From the NCBI GenBank assembly GCA_023091735.1, contig JALKBU010001353.1, positions 1 to 12,189 of the forward strand: a stretch of DNA of 12,189 nt, given 5' to 3'. How positions within the stretch are numbered: the stretch's first letter is position 1; each line of letters starts with the position of its first letter. This document shows positions 1 through 7,852 of the stretch, piece by piece. The position numbers and the translations under genes were made by a program. The notes beneath the pieces are model-generated. The model was not told the origin of the DNA. It ran no database searches and saw nothing but the letters and a program-made list of their open reading frames with translations. The stretch is from Trichomonas tenax (lineage: Eukaryota > Parabasalia > Trichomonadida > Trichomonadidae).

Positions 1-153
1 CTCTATTTGTAAAATTGGCAAAACTTAGACTTGAAATGTAATAATTTCCTTGTTCACTAATGTTGATATGTTCTCCTGGTTCATGTATAACAGCTGCTGG
101 TGTCTCTGTGGCAAAGAACTGTGACCAAGAGTTAGAAAGAATTGAAATAGAAC
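1..153 (-). pseudogene. N-terminal fragment of a beta-helix-like surface protein, cut by the window edge
   Basis: Reading the minus strand from about 153 down to 1 gives an open frame of about 50 codons with no stop, containing SWSQFFATETPAAVIHEPGE and then a segment with NISEQGNYYISSLSFANFTN. The Asn/Ser/Thr-rich composition and short hydrophobic beta-strand spacing resemble the other beta-helix-like proteins in this window. There is no ATG in this frame: the nearest ATG (minus strand, 155-153) reads MFYFNSF and then hits TAA, one frame away. A single 1-bp shift would join that ATG to the long frame. I therefore call it a 5' end with a frameshift, either a pseudogene or a sequencing error. 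No intron is evident: CTAAC and CACAG occur in the right order but no GTATGT donor lies upstream. The rest of the gene lies outside the window. Confidence 0.42.
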
Positions 154-277
154 ATTATAAAATATAACAACCGTTGTTGTAAATTTTTTTTGATAGCAAT
201 TTGCATAATAAACGACACAATAATACTATGTAGTTATTTGTTTTATTGTAATATTTTTCAGGTGCGAATGTTTTTTT

Positions 278-297
278 CATTGCTAGACGAAGCAATG
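278..297. repeat. Short perfect hairpin
   Basis: CATTGCT (278-284) and AGCAATG (291-297) form a 7-bp stem with a 6-nt loop. It lies about 120 bp upstream of the minus-strand gene fragment at the window edge. No function is assigned. Confidence 0.35.
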
Positions 298-826
298 CAA
301 GCAAAAATATATATTACTAGTAACTGTTGTAAAATTAGCTTTGAAATTTGATGTGATAAAATAAACAGAATATGCAAGTTCAAAATTGATATTGGAATCA
401 TAAATGAAGAAATCTATCATAGCAACATTCTATCATTTCTGATTTCTATTCGGTAGGCCAAATCTTTAAAATCAAGTTAATTATTGTATTTAAAACATGT
501 CAATCTAATTTCATAATTTATGTCACATTTTCCCGAATTCCTGTCCCGAGCAATAATTTATATTTGTAAATTATTCAATTTTTGATAGGCTGGGAAAGGC
601 TAACCCATCCCAAAAGTGACATTTCAAGCAACACTAGTTTCATGCCTAAAATAGAATGATATTATTTTCAGTTTAAAAGTATCATTCATGATATATGCTT
701 GTGCAGAATACTATACATTGTTCTTAACATATTAGAAAATTTCAAAAATAAGTACTAGAGAGAACTGCATTTCAATGCAATTTATTCAAAAATTTTAAAA
801 AAGAACAACAATACGAAAATTGAAAT

Positions 827-870
827 AAAGAGAAAGAGGGAGAGAAAAAGGGAAAAAAAAAGGGAGGGGA
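827..870 (+). repeat. 44-nt uninterrupted purine tract
   Basis: Every base from 827 to 870 on the plus strand is A or G, with G-runs of 3-4 near the right end. It is simple-sequence DNA that could form triplex or unusual duplex structure. It may also be replication-slippage residue. Nothing coding is seen next to it. Confidence 0.8.
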
Positions 871-910
871 CATATAAGTTATTCTTTGAAATTCATTTGG
901 TGATTTCGTT

Positions 911-921
911 GGCCGGAGGCC
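911..921. repeat. Isolated GC-rich hairpin in AT-rich DNA
   Basis: GGCC-GGA-GGCC is a perfect 4-bp stem, 3-nt loop hairpin followed by CCC, in a region otherwise close to 70% AT. It resembles in style the GC-rich hairpins at 11364-11407, which lie inside a reading frame. It may be the remnant of a similar repeated module. Here no supporting reading frame is clear. Confidence 0.35.
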
Positions 922-2541
922 CCGATTTTTTGCATATTTGTATTGCCCGAAGACAAAGCAAAAATGTCACTTTTCCGATCTGTAAAGAAAATCAGGAACA
1001 ATGAATGAAATTCATTCCCATTAAAACAAACTAATTGAACTTCTGATCATAGAAACAACATACAACGCTTAAATATTCCAACATTTTCAAAAAAGTGGAA
1101 AAAAAACATATCCAGAAAATGAATTGATAAGCTGGTTACAGATATGATTATAAAGGTAGAAGTATTTACTCAAAGAAAAAGAACAAAATTTTATAAAAAC
1201 ATTATGAATGAAATCTTAAATAGAGATATTGATAGTTTTATATCTGTAATTGAACCGAACTACTGTTGCAAATTATACAGATTTCTATAAATATGCATAA
1301 ATCATCGTTAAATATGGAGATAATAATCGGATCTCAAAAACCATCTGTAGCAGCCTTTATCAAATTTGTGAGTGATCAGCGGAATGTTAGTAGCAGCTGT
1401 GTGTAGAAGATGGAGCCAAAAAATTGGCATAATTTTGTGGTACAAATTCGAATTTTAACATATAGGTTTCAAGACGGATTCCGACGCCAGATACTCTTCT
1501 AGAAAGCCACTGATAACGCCAAGGCCATAAACCAACAAAGTCTAAAAATCGCAATATCTTTGCAATAACTTTAGTCCAGAGCACCTAAATAGATTCCATG
1601 ATAAATTCACTGAGTTACATTTTTGATTGTGCCATATAGAAAAGTCGAGTTTTTAATCCTCACCGAGACACCAAAACTAAACTTCGACCGAGGCCAAAAA
1701 AGTGAGATTTTTAATAACGTACATTCTGCCACAGGACCTTTGATTTGGATATTGTTGGAGATCATAATTAAAAATAAATCAGAATAAGGTGTATTTTTGA
1801 CTACTTTGGAGTCTTGGATATCCCTCTAAAAAATAATTTAATAGCAAATAGATATTACATTTGATAGCGATTCTATTTTATCAATATTGAATTGTTAAAT
1901 CTTCACTTAAAATAGCCTTAAAATGCATCAATAAGAAAAATGATAATGATTTGATATAGCGCATTATGTAAACAATTGAAAATAATCGAACAAACATTAT
2001 GAAAATTTCAAAAATCGAAAAACTTCAAAACACATCAATCTATTTATTCTGAAACTATCAATTAGTAAAAATAAAAAAAATTATCGAAGAGACCAAATCA
2101 ATTTTTTGTATTTAGATATTATTTCATAAATAGTTCAAAAAAAAACATCAAATGACAAAATTTGGCAAAATCACCGAACAAACCTTGTCAAAATAATCAA
2201 ACAAAGCTGTTCAATTTTACTTAAAAAGAAAGCCTTGAATTTTAATGAAATAAGCTTTAAAATGAGATGAAGATCAGCAGACCTCGATTGGCATTTTGAC
2301 GCTCTGACCAACGATTTCTGAAGTATTTGAATAATTCAAGAAAAAAGATAATTTAACATTTCCATTCTTAATTTTGATTTTCTCACCGAAATGTACACAT
2401 GCGATCAAATTATTGAATAAGTTTTTGAGAAGAAGTTAATATCTTCGTTTTCACACAAATAATGATATTATTTTATATTACAATCGTAGCAATCAACCGC
2501 CATTTTGAATTTTTGGCAAAAAAAATTTTCAATTTTTATTG

Positions 2542-2772
2542 ATGTCTTCTATGATGAGTGTCTCTCCAAATACACCGAAGCTCCAAATCAACGCTCAGGC
2601 CAAGGGCAAGCGCTCCAACACTAAGTTCTTCGACTCCGCGGAGTGGGCCATGAGCAACAACCAGCAGTCAAACCCAATCGTTCGCCAAAACTTAAACATG
2701 GCAGATCACACAATATACTTTAACAACAAGTACGTCAACAATTTCAACGCTGCTTCCCCGATTGTCATTTAA
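2542..2772 (+). CDS. Small endosulfine/ARPP19/Igo-like protein, candidate PP2A-B55 inhibitor
   Basis: The protein is 76 aa, counted from the ATG at 2542. A TTG three bases upstream is not used because this is a eukaryote. It is hydrophilic and basic in its first half (KAKGKR-like segment, residues 21-24). Residues 28-37 read KFFDSAEWAM. In the endosulfine family the signature is KYFDSGDY, with the serine phosphorylated by Greatwall/Rim15 to turn the protein into an inhibitor of PP2A-B55. Here S32 (codon 2635-2637) would be that serine, with conservative changes G to A, D to E and Y to W, and the Met two residues after the motif also matches animal members. Codons are strikingly G/C-ending (aag, ggc, cgc, ttc, gac, tcc, gcg), unlike the flanks, which suggests a highly expressed, conserved gene. 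A TCA (2529-2531) lies 11 nt before the ATG as a weak initiator. The family call rests on one short motif. Confidence 0.58.
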   Translation: MSSMMSVSPNTPKLQINAQAKGKRSNTKFFDSAEWAMSNNQQSNPIVRQNLNMADHTIYFNNKYVNNFNAASPIVI

Positions 2773-4175
2773 TTTGACTTAATCGGTGATTTATAGCAAA
2801 TGTGGAAATCTAATTTGATCTTTTTGTTTGTTAACCCTATACATTTATATTATCTTACTGTCCTTTTTTATTTGTCTTGACTAAACTTGCGAATATGTTA
2901 TCTTACAATTTTTTTCCATTCACAAAACAACAGATTTTTCATAAAAAGCACGTTTTGGATATTTTTGAACAATATTGATACGTGACTTATACTCTAACAT
3001 ATGATTGATTTTCAGAACTTAAACACGATCACTTTTCTGAAGGTTATGTTCATTAGATAAAATAAATTAGGCATAATATGTGATATAAAGTCAATATTTT
3101 ATAAATATGATTTCATGATGTTTTCTGAAATAATAACGGTTTTCATATTAATTAACTCATTTTCCCAGAAAAATGATTTCTATACTTTTCGCACAATTTT
3201 AATTTTTATTTTACCATTTACCAAAAAAAACATTAATCCAATTATTTTAATATTTTTTTTTTCAAATTTATTAATCGTTTAATATTAACTGCTATCATAT
3301 GTAGATTAATAATTTATCATGCAATATTTCTCACAATTCTTCACAGCATTTATTTTATTTTCGGCCTGAATTATAGTATCTATATTATATTCAGATTCTA
3401 AATATTCAAAAATTGTCTTATTCTCTCGAATCATTGGCGTTAATTTTAGGAGTATTCCAATTTTATCATATAAACACTCTTTGCATACAATAATATGATC
3501 ACGGTTATAATATTTTCTCTAATAAATAATCAAAATCAACAAACACGTTATTATTTTTTAGGTTTTGAGAGTTCATTCAAACTGCTTTTTTTATTTTAAT
3601 TGATAACATAGGCCAATGACTTTTAGATTTGATTTAAATAAAGCTATGTAGTCCACCATTTAACTGGCAAACATGAAGCAACTATAACTTTTTTTGTGTT
3701 CAATTTTGGCTAATGAACTATAATTTCTCGTACTAAGCATCTAAATTCGTCTTAATTCGGATGAAATAGATATAATGGCAAAAGACGAATAAAAAAGTAA
3801 TGATTATCGCCAAACAGATAAAATATTTATAGGTTTTATATGGCGAACGGAACATTTAAAACTTCTAATCGCCAATTCGATTTTATGCCATTTTGGTAGT
3901 TGGCTTTTATTGGATTAGTGTTGATTATTTTATATATCTTCCACGAATATATTATAAACAAGTATAAGAACTCTCTCCAATTTTGACTTTGTTTCCATGC
4001 AATTTAAATTATTTGATGTTCAGTGGTAATTAATCCTTGACTCATTGAAATTCGCTTTTAAATCAGTAAATTGATCAGTATTTTGATGTTCCTTCATAGA
4101 TTTCCGGAAATATATTTTGATCAAAAAAAAATCATTTTAAAGTCAAACAGAGTTTAGAGTAAACAGAACATCTAT
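2773..4175. other. 1.4-kb convergent intergenic region without a recognisable gene
   Basis: This lies between the 3' ends of the small plus-strand gene and the minus-strand TM9SF gene. It is very AT-rich with stops in every frame and no frame long enough to note. I see no RNA gene and no long repeat. Confidence 0.65.
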
Positions 4176-4178
4176 TTA
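4175..4178 (-). promoter_or_regulatory. Candidate poly(A) signal UAAA overlapping the stop
   Basis: The TM9SF gene ends ATC-TAA-A, so its TAA stop and the next base form UAAA. In Trichomonas vaginalis UAAA at or just after the stop is the described polyadenylation signal. Copy 2 of the beta-helix gene shows the same arrangement (10876-10879). Copy 1 has TAAA about 6 nt after its TGA. Confidence 0.45.
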
Positions 4179-5945
4179 GATAGTATATTTGGACAGTATT
4201 CCATGCAAGAAGATAAAGGTACAGATAAAACCTGATGCACCACATACAACGAGTAAGAAGGCTGCTTGAGCGAAATATGTCGTTGCGTTGAACAGAAATG
4301 TGACGAGCACAAACTCATGAGTGAAACAGTAAAGTATTATGCAATAAATTAAATAAATAAAAGCAACGAAGCCTGGTGCTGTGAATGAGTTCCACCACCA
4401 CTGATAGTCATCATGTTTCGCTTTCAAGAATGTCAAAGCAATTGAAAAATTTGCCGATGACGTGATTAAGAGCAAAAGTATGAGTGTTATTAGATATTTT
4501 GGCGCGTTAATAAGGAGCCCACTCCTGCTTGATTCGTACAATGAATACAAAATTCTTATTAATTGGATGAAAATATATAATCCGCCATAAATTCGCAATA
4601 AAGCAGGAGAAAGATAATAAGATGGAGATGGTATGTGCCTTGGAATCATATTGACTTTACAAGGACTATCATTAACAGGTAATTTCATTCCAATTCCTGC
4701 GCCAATGGAAACGGAAATTGTGTGATATAAAACTAACACTAACACACGAAGTACAGTTCCATTTGTCGGTACTGAAGTTGAATTTGAAACTATATAAAAA
4801 ATTGATCTTATACAGAAGATTAAAACATAGAATGAAGGAACAATTGTTAGAATAGCTTTATAAACGTTTCTCCATTTGTATCCACCTACTGATTTGTATA
4901 TATATGTGGAAATTAAGCCACATAAAAATCCATTAAAAGCTAAGGTTGAACAAAACACAGAAAGTATTTCTCCAAGGTTATTAAATGACTTAAGGGAGAC
5001 GATTACTGCTGATATTACAAACTGAGTACCAATTCCTGCAAAAGAACATAATATCGAGACTATTTTTGGCATTCTAAACATATCTCCTCGCAAATAGTAC
5101 CATATCGAATCTTCATTTTCCTCTTCGAGAGGTCCAAATGAGTTTGTATATTTCGGAGTAAAAAATAATAAAAAGAAAAATATTGCAATATTGATTAACA
5201 ATTGCAATTTGAGAGATGAGAACATAGCAATCGGATATAAATATGTTGGTGGTGCAATATTCGTTTCTGTGAAGATAAATTCATATGTAAAACCAATACT
5301 TGCGTTTGGTCTGATTGTTGGTATCATATTTAGTTCTGTACATATGTCATTTTCAAATCTCGATTGATGACCAAATTCTTGCATTGGAAGAATATCAACG
5401 ATTTCATAAGTTTTATTTTCGCTTTTTGAGTCAGCAATGTAGCGAACATCGAATTTGTACTTCGTGAAAATCACTCCATGATCATCTATTTTGAATCCTT
5501 TTTTCATTTCAAAATCGTTGATTTTGAAATATAATTCATATCCTTCAATTGATAATGTTGTGAGTAAATCTGATTGTTTTTCTGTTAAATTGTGAGAACA
5601 AATACATTTTAATCCTGTTTCTTCACCAAGAAAAGGAAAATTAATTTGCATTTTGCTTGTAAATTGACCTAATAGGTTTTGTCCAAATGTAGATTTCGGT
5701 CTTTTAGTGGAATTAAACCCACAAATGGCGCCTCCTAAGTCGATATTATAATTAAATGGATAATTTTTCGATTTAATTCCTGTAAACTTAACTTGAAGAG
5801 GTTCATCGAGCTGAATAAACATTTGGTTCTCTTTCAAATGAAAAAGAGAATTGGTGAATTTCAAAAATAAAAACATAATAAATATGACATTTTGACACAT
5901 AAACATTTTTGTCATGTAAAATATTTTATAAACATTTTTTGACAT
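4176..5945 (-). CDS. TM9SF / EMP70 family nine-transmembrane endomembrane protein
   Basis: The protein is 589 aa, intact and intronless. It belongs to the transmembrane-9 superfamily (EMP70, nonaspanin), Golgi/endosomal proteins involved in membrane-protein sorting and adhesion. A hydrophobic signal segment is at about 18-31. The lumenal domain (about 32-235) keeps the LTEKQ region and Cys pairs. The first membrane helix is about 236-262, followed by the hallmark LRGDMFR (285-291, family LxxGDVFRPP). Eight further helices lie at about 293-317, 324-350, 360-386, 398-420, 446-470, 482-507, 522-545 and 557-582. Other family landmarks are GGYKW (354-358), IPRHIPS (434-440), GG (454-455) and DYQWWWNSF (513-521). 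The length is at the short end for the family. The C-terminus ends SKYTI and lacks the usual KxD/E Golgi-retention tail. Later in-frame Mets (11, 14, 16) would still leave the signal segment, so the exact start is open. Confidence 0.95.
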   Translation of the reverse strand: MSKNVYKIFYMTKMFMCQNVIFIMFLFLKFTNSLFHLKENQMFIQLDEPLQVKFTGIKSKNYPFNYNIDLGGAICGFNSTKRPKSTFGQNLLGQFTSKMQINFPFLGEETGLKCICSHNLTEKQSDLLTTLSIEGYELYFKINDFEMKKGFKIDDHGVIFTKYKFDVRYIADSKSENKTYEIVDILPMQEFGHQSRFENDICTELNMIPTIRPNASIGFTYEFIFTETNIAPPTYLYPIAMFSSLKLQLLINIAIFFFLLFFTPKYTNSFGPLEEENEDSIWYYLRGDMFRMPKIVSILCSFAGIGTQFVISAVIVSLKSFNNLGEILSVFCSTLAFNGFLCGLISTYIYKSVGGYKWRNVYKAILTIVPSFYVLIFCIRSIFYIVSNSTSVPTNGTVLRVLVLVLYHTISVSIGAGIGMKLPVNDSPCKVNMIPRHIPSPSYYLSPALLRIYGGLYIFIQLIRILYSLYESSRSGLLINAPKYLITLILLLLITSSANFSIALTFLKAKHDDYQWWWNSFTAPGFVAFIYLIYCIILYCFTHEFVLVTFLFNATTYFAQAAFLLVVCGASGFICTFIFLHGILSKYTI

Positions 5946-5949
5946 GTGA
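5945..5949 (-). promoter_or_regulatory. Candidate initiator (Inr) of the TM9SF gene
   Basis: On the minus strand the start context is TTTTCACATG. TCACA fits the T. vaginalis initiator consensus TCA(+1)Y(T/A), and would place the transcription start only 2 nt before the ATG. That is unusually short. Either translation begins at this ATG with almost no leader, or an internal Met (codon 11 or later) is used. Confidence 0.4.
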
Positions 5950-5975
5950 AAACGACTGTAAGAACATCTATATAA

Positions 5976-7047
5976 AGGTTTAATGATTCATTTAATCATT
6001 ATCAATTGATCCATCAAACATTTAGAGATGATGAAGCTTCATCCCCAGAAGCCTTATGTAATCGATTTTTTGACGGTAATTTTGAAAATGATCCAAATGT
6101 TTGGATCAATCCAATTCGATCTGCTGAAAGCTATCTCCACTATTATATGGTTTACAGATGTCAATTTTCCGATCTAGATGAATGCGCTATTTGGATAGCA
6201 TAATATAATATTAATGAGTATTACGATATTGGGATGGATTGCAATGTTTTCAAACTTCTGCATTCTGAATGTTCCTTTATGGATGTGTTTGTTTTTATAA
6301 AAAAGGATCAATAATTCAGCTTATATCCTCTATTTCAAATGTTGGAAATGTTTCCACGAGAGAATATAGTTCAGTTTTTGGAATTGCTGTTGCTTCTAGG
6401 GCTGACAACATTGATTTAACAGAATACTTTTCAATATCTGAACGTGGATCGGAGAAACCTGGCTTGGCATATATTGATCGGGGTAATCCAAATATTTCTA
6501 AAATATCACATTCCAATTTTAGCACTGTGAAAGGAAATTTTTATCCAGTTTTAGGCTTTTTTGCCGAATTACCTTCACCATTTACTGCTAATATTTGGTT
6601 TTGCAATTTTGATAATAACACCGCAATTGAATCTAATTTATTCTTTTTAAGCCACAACAAAGCAAATTTTATTATTGTAAATTCATTCATAATAATATTA
6701 CCAATAGTGAAATTTCACCAATAATCTATGCTATTTGGACACCAGCTAATATCACTATTGATCATTGCTTTATTTTTGAAAATGAGTGCAGTTATACAAC
6801 AAGCGGCGAAGTCATCAAGATCATTAATTCATATTATGATAGTATACTCATCAAAGAAAACGATGGTGTCAATTCAACAATAATTATGTACAATAATGTT
6901 CCAAATATTTCATTGAATGACCTATTAAAACTTTTTGAGAGCAGTTCAAATTTGGAAACATGTAATGATATTGCGCAATTTCGATATCTGAAATGTTTTG
7001 TTGCAAATAATGGAATTAGTCTGATTTTTAGTTTTTCGAATTTTTAA
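5976..7047 (+). pseudogene. Beta-helix-like surface protein pseudogene, broken across three frames
   Basis: Three consecutive frames give one collinear protein of the Asn/Ser-rich beta-helix type. Frame one is open from 5976. It contains HQTFRDDEASSPEALCNRFF, meets TAA at 6201-6203, and stays protein-like beyond the stop (INEYYDIGMDCNVF) to about 6300. Frame two takes over near 6280-6300 (VCFYKKGSIIQL, then SSISNVGNVST) and runs to about 6670. Frame three takes over near 6665-6680 (YYCKFIHNNITNSEISPIIY) and ends at TAA 7045-7047. There is no in-frame ATG: the ATG at 5983 is in another frame and stops after eight codons. The damage is thus a missing start, one stop and two frameshifts. Its 3' part shares the N-x-Y-[FY]-x-x-I-x-I pattern with the intact copies. 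It is divergently placed, 30-60 bp from the TM9SF start. Confidence 0.72.
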
Positions 7048-7346
7048 TTCCATTCAATAACCTTAAAGCCAACCTTCATAAAATCAACCTTATGCTATTT
7101 TTATTACAATTCTCTTTATTTCATGCTGAACCATTTATTGCATTTAATGATAAAGAGTCATGCACATACTGGGGTTGATCTATTTCAACCCACCCATTAA
7201 TATATCCAACAAAATAGTTTAATATCGAGTTCTGAAAATGGCCGATATTTTATTAATGAATACAAATTTAATATGTTAACAAATAGGGCATTTTTTATCA
7301 GGAAGTGATTTAATGTGCAATTTAATCCAGAATTCGAATTTTCTAG
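7048..7346. other. Intergenic spacer, no gene seen
   Basis: About 300 bp of AT-rich sequence between the pseudogene stop and the next open frame. GGGGTTGATCTATTTCAACCC at about 7171-7191 contains the small inverted repeat GGGTTGA/TCAACCC. Nothing else stands out. Confidence 0.45.
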
Positions 7347-7625
7347 CTTGTACCGTTTGAGGTGGAAAGGGCGAATCTGTATCAAAGGCAGTCAATTACG
7401 AAATGCCAAACTTCTAATGCGATAGTTGAGAAAAATGCATTCTATAAAATGAACTCAATAAAAATTGCCTATTTAAATGATAGATCAAAAATTCTAGATT
7501 ATCTTGCTGCTGGAATTCCGTCTGAATCTTTTGTTGAACGCACATATCAAATCAAAAAAAAGATTAAGTTCCCACCTCCCATTGATTATTCTGATATTGT
7601 TAGAATTTCAATAACCTTATATTAG
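7347..7625 (+). pseudogene. Unrecognised reading-frame remnant, no usable start
   Basis: The frame is open from 7347 to TAG at 7623-7625, about 92 codons, with no ATG until Met codon 7449 well inside. Codons look protein-like: TKCQTSNAIVEKNAFYKMNS is followed by YLNDRSKILDYLAAGIPSES and a basic KKKIKFPPPIDYSD tail. I do not recognise the family. The Cys and aromatic spacing near the start vaguely recalls FLYWCH-type zinc fingers of transposase-related proteins, but a complete Cys/His set is not visible. A parallel frame (YRLRWKGRIC at about 7349-7378) also looks coding, so a frameshift may separate an upstream piece. Its stop falls inside the hairpin and 23-bp repeat that border the duplicated block. 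Confidence 0.3.
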
Positions 7626-7639
7626 AACGATAAGGTTAT
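7611..7639. repeat. 10-bp stem hairpin at the left border of the duplication
   Basis: ATAACCTTAT (7611-7620) and ATAAGGTTAT (7630-7639) are perfect complements separated by 9 nt. The right arm lies inside the first copy of the 23-bp direct repeat. The hairpin is a few bases from the point where similarity with the second gene copy starts. Confidence 0.6.
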
Positions 7640-7643
7640 AATG
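7621..7643 (+). repeat. 23-bp direct repeat, occurrence 1
   Basis: This 23-bp sequence begins ATTAGAACGATAAGGTTATA and recurs exactly at 7740-7762 and 9941-9963. Occurrences 1 and 2 flank a 96-bp segment (7644-7739). The block shared with the second gene copy begins just after occurrence 1. Confidence 0.9.
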
Positions 7644-7739
7644 ATGTTATCGCTTGTTGACGTATGATCCATATTCTATATGTATCAATGCCACCATCCA
7701 AGCACGTCATTGTCGGTAAGACCGAAATCTCGAAAAATT

Positions 7740-7762
7740 ATTAGAACGATAAGGTTATAATG
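7740..7762 (+). repeat. 23-bp direct repeat, occurrence 2
   Basis: This matches 7621-7643 exactly. It lies about 90 bp upstream of the first beta-helix gene and within copy A of the 586-bp block. Confidence 0.9.
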
Positions 7763-7832
7763 TAAGTCCTTACATTTTTATTTTTTATGATGTGTTTACA
7801 TTTCATTTCTGCGATACTTATGTAAATAAATA

Positions 7833-7837
7833 TCATT
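7833..7837 (+). promoter_or_regulatory. Candidate initiator of beta-helix gene copy 1
   Basis: TCATT fits TCA(+1)Y(T/A), with +1 at 7835, 18 nt before the assigned ATG at 7853. An earlier ATG at 7840 is in another frame and would encode only 14 codons before TGA at 7882-7884. Confidence 0.35.
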
Positions 7838-7852
7838 TTATGTATATAAGCA

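Larger units (their letters stand above)
156..2541. other. 2.4-kb stretch without a recognisable gene
   Basis: This AT-rich, low-complexity DNA is dense in stops in all frames. I see no tRNA, rRNA or protein motif. The longest frame (minus, about 1387-1584, 65 codons) has no recognisable similarity and no supporting context. Notable small structures are the hairpins at 278-297 and 766-779, the purine tract at 827-870, and the isolated GC-rich hairpin at 911-921. There is also a 13-bp perfect inverted repeat, AAAAGTGACATTT at 612-624 and its complement at 962-974. Confidence 0.6.

Noticed and set aside
118..160. Possible intron 3' end (CTAAC followed by CACAG) in the edge gene fragment
   Set aside because: No GTATGT-type donor lies upstream on the minus strand, and the spacing does not match the compact trichomonad intron motif. 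A frameshift is simpler.
1387..1584. 65-codon minus-strand frame rich in Trp/Leu/Arg
   Set aside because: No recognisable family, no initiator-like context, and it lies within low-complexity gene-free DNA. The length is within chance for this window.
3780..3900. Repeated ATCGCCAA-like words suggesting a small repeat
   Set aside because: Matches are only about 8 bp in biased sequence, with no ordered spacing.
6316..6525. 69-codon minus-strand frame
   Set aside because: It is antisense to the beta-helix pseudogene, whose plus-strand frame is clearly the meaningful one there.
7197..7385. 62-codon minus-strand frame
   Set aside because: No recognisable motif. It overlaps the plus-strand remnant and AT-rich spacer, so it is probably chance.
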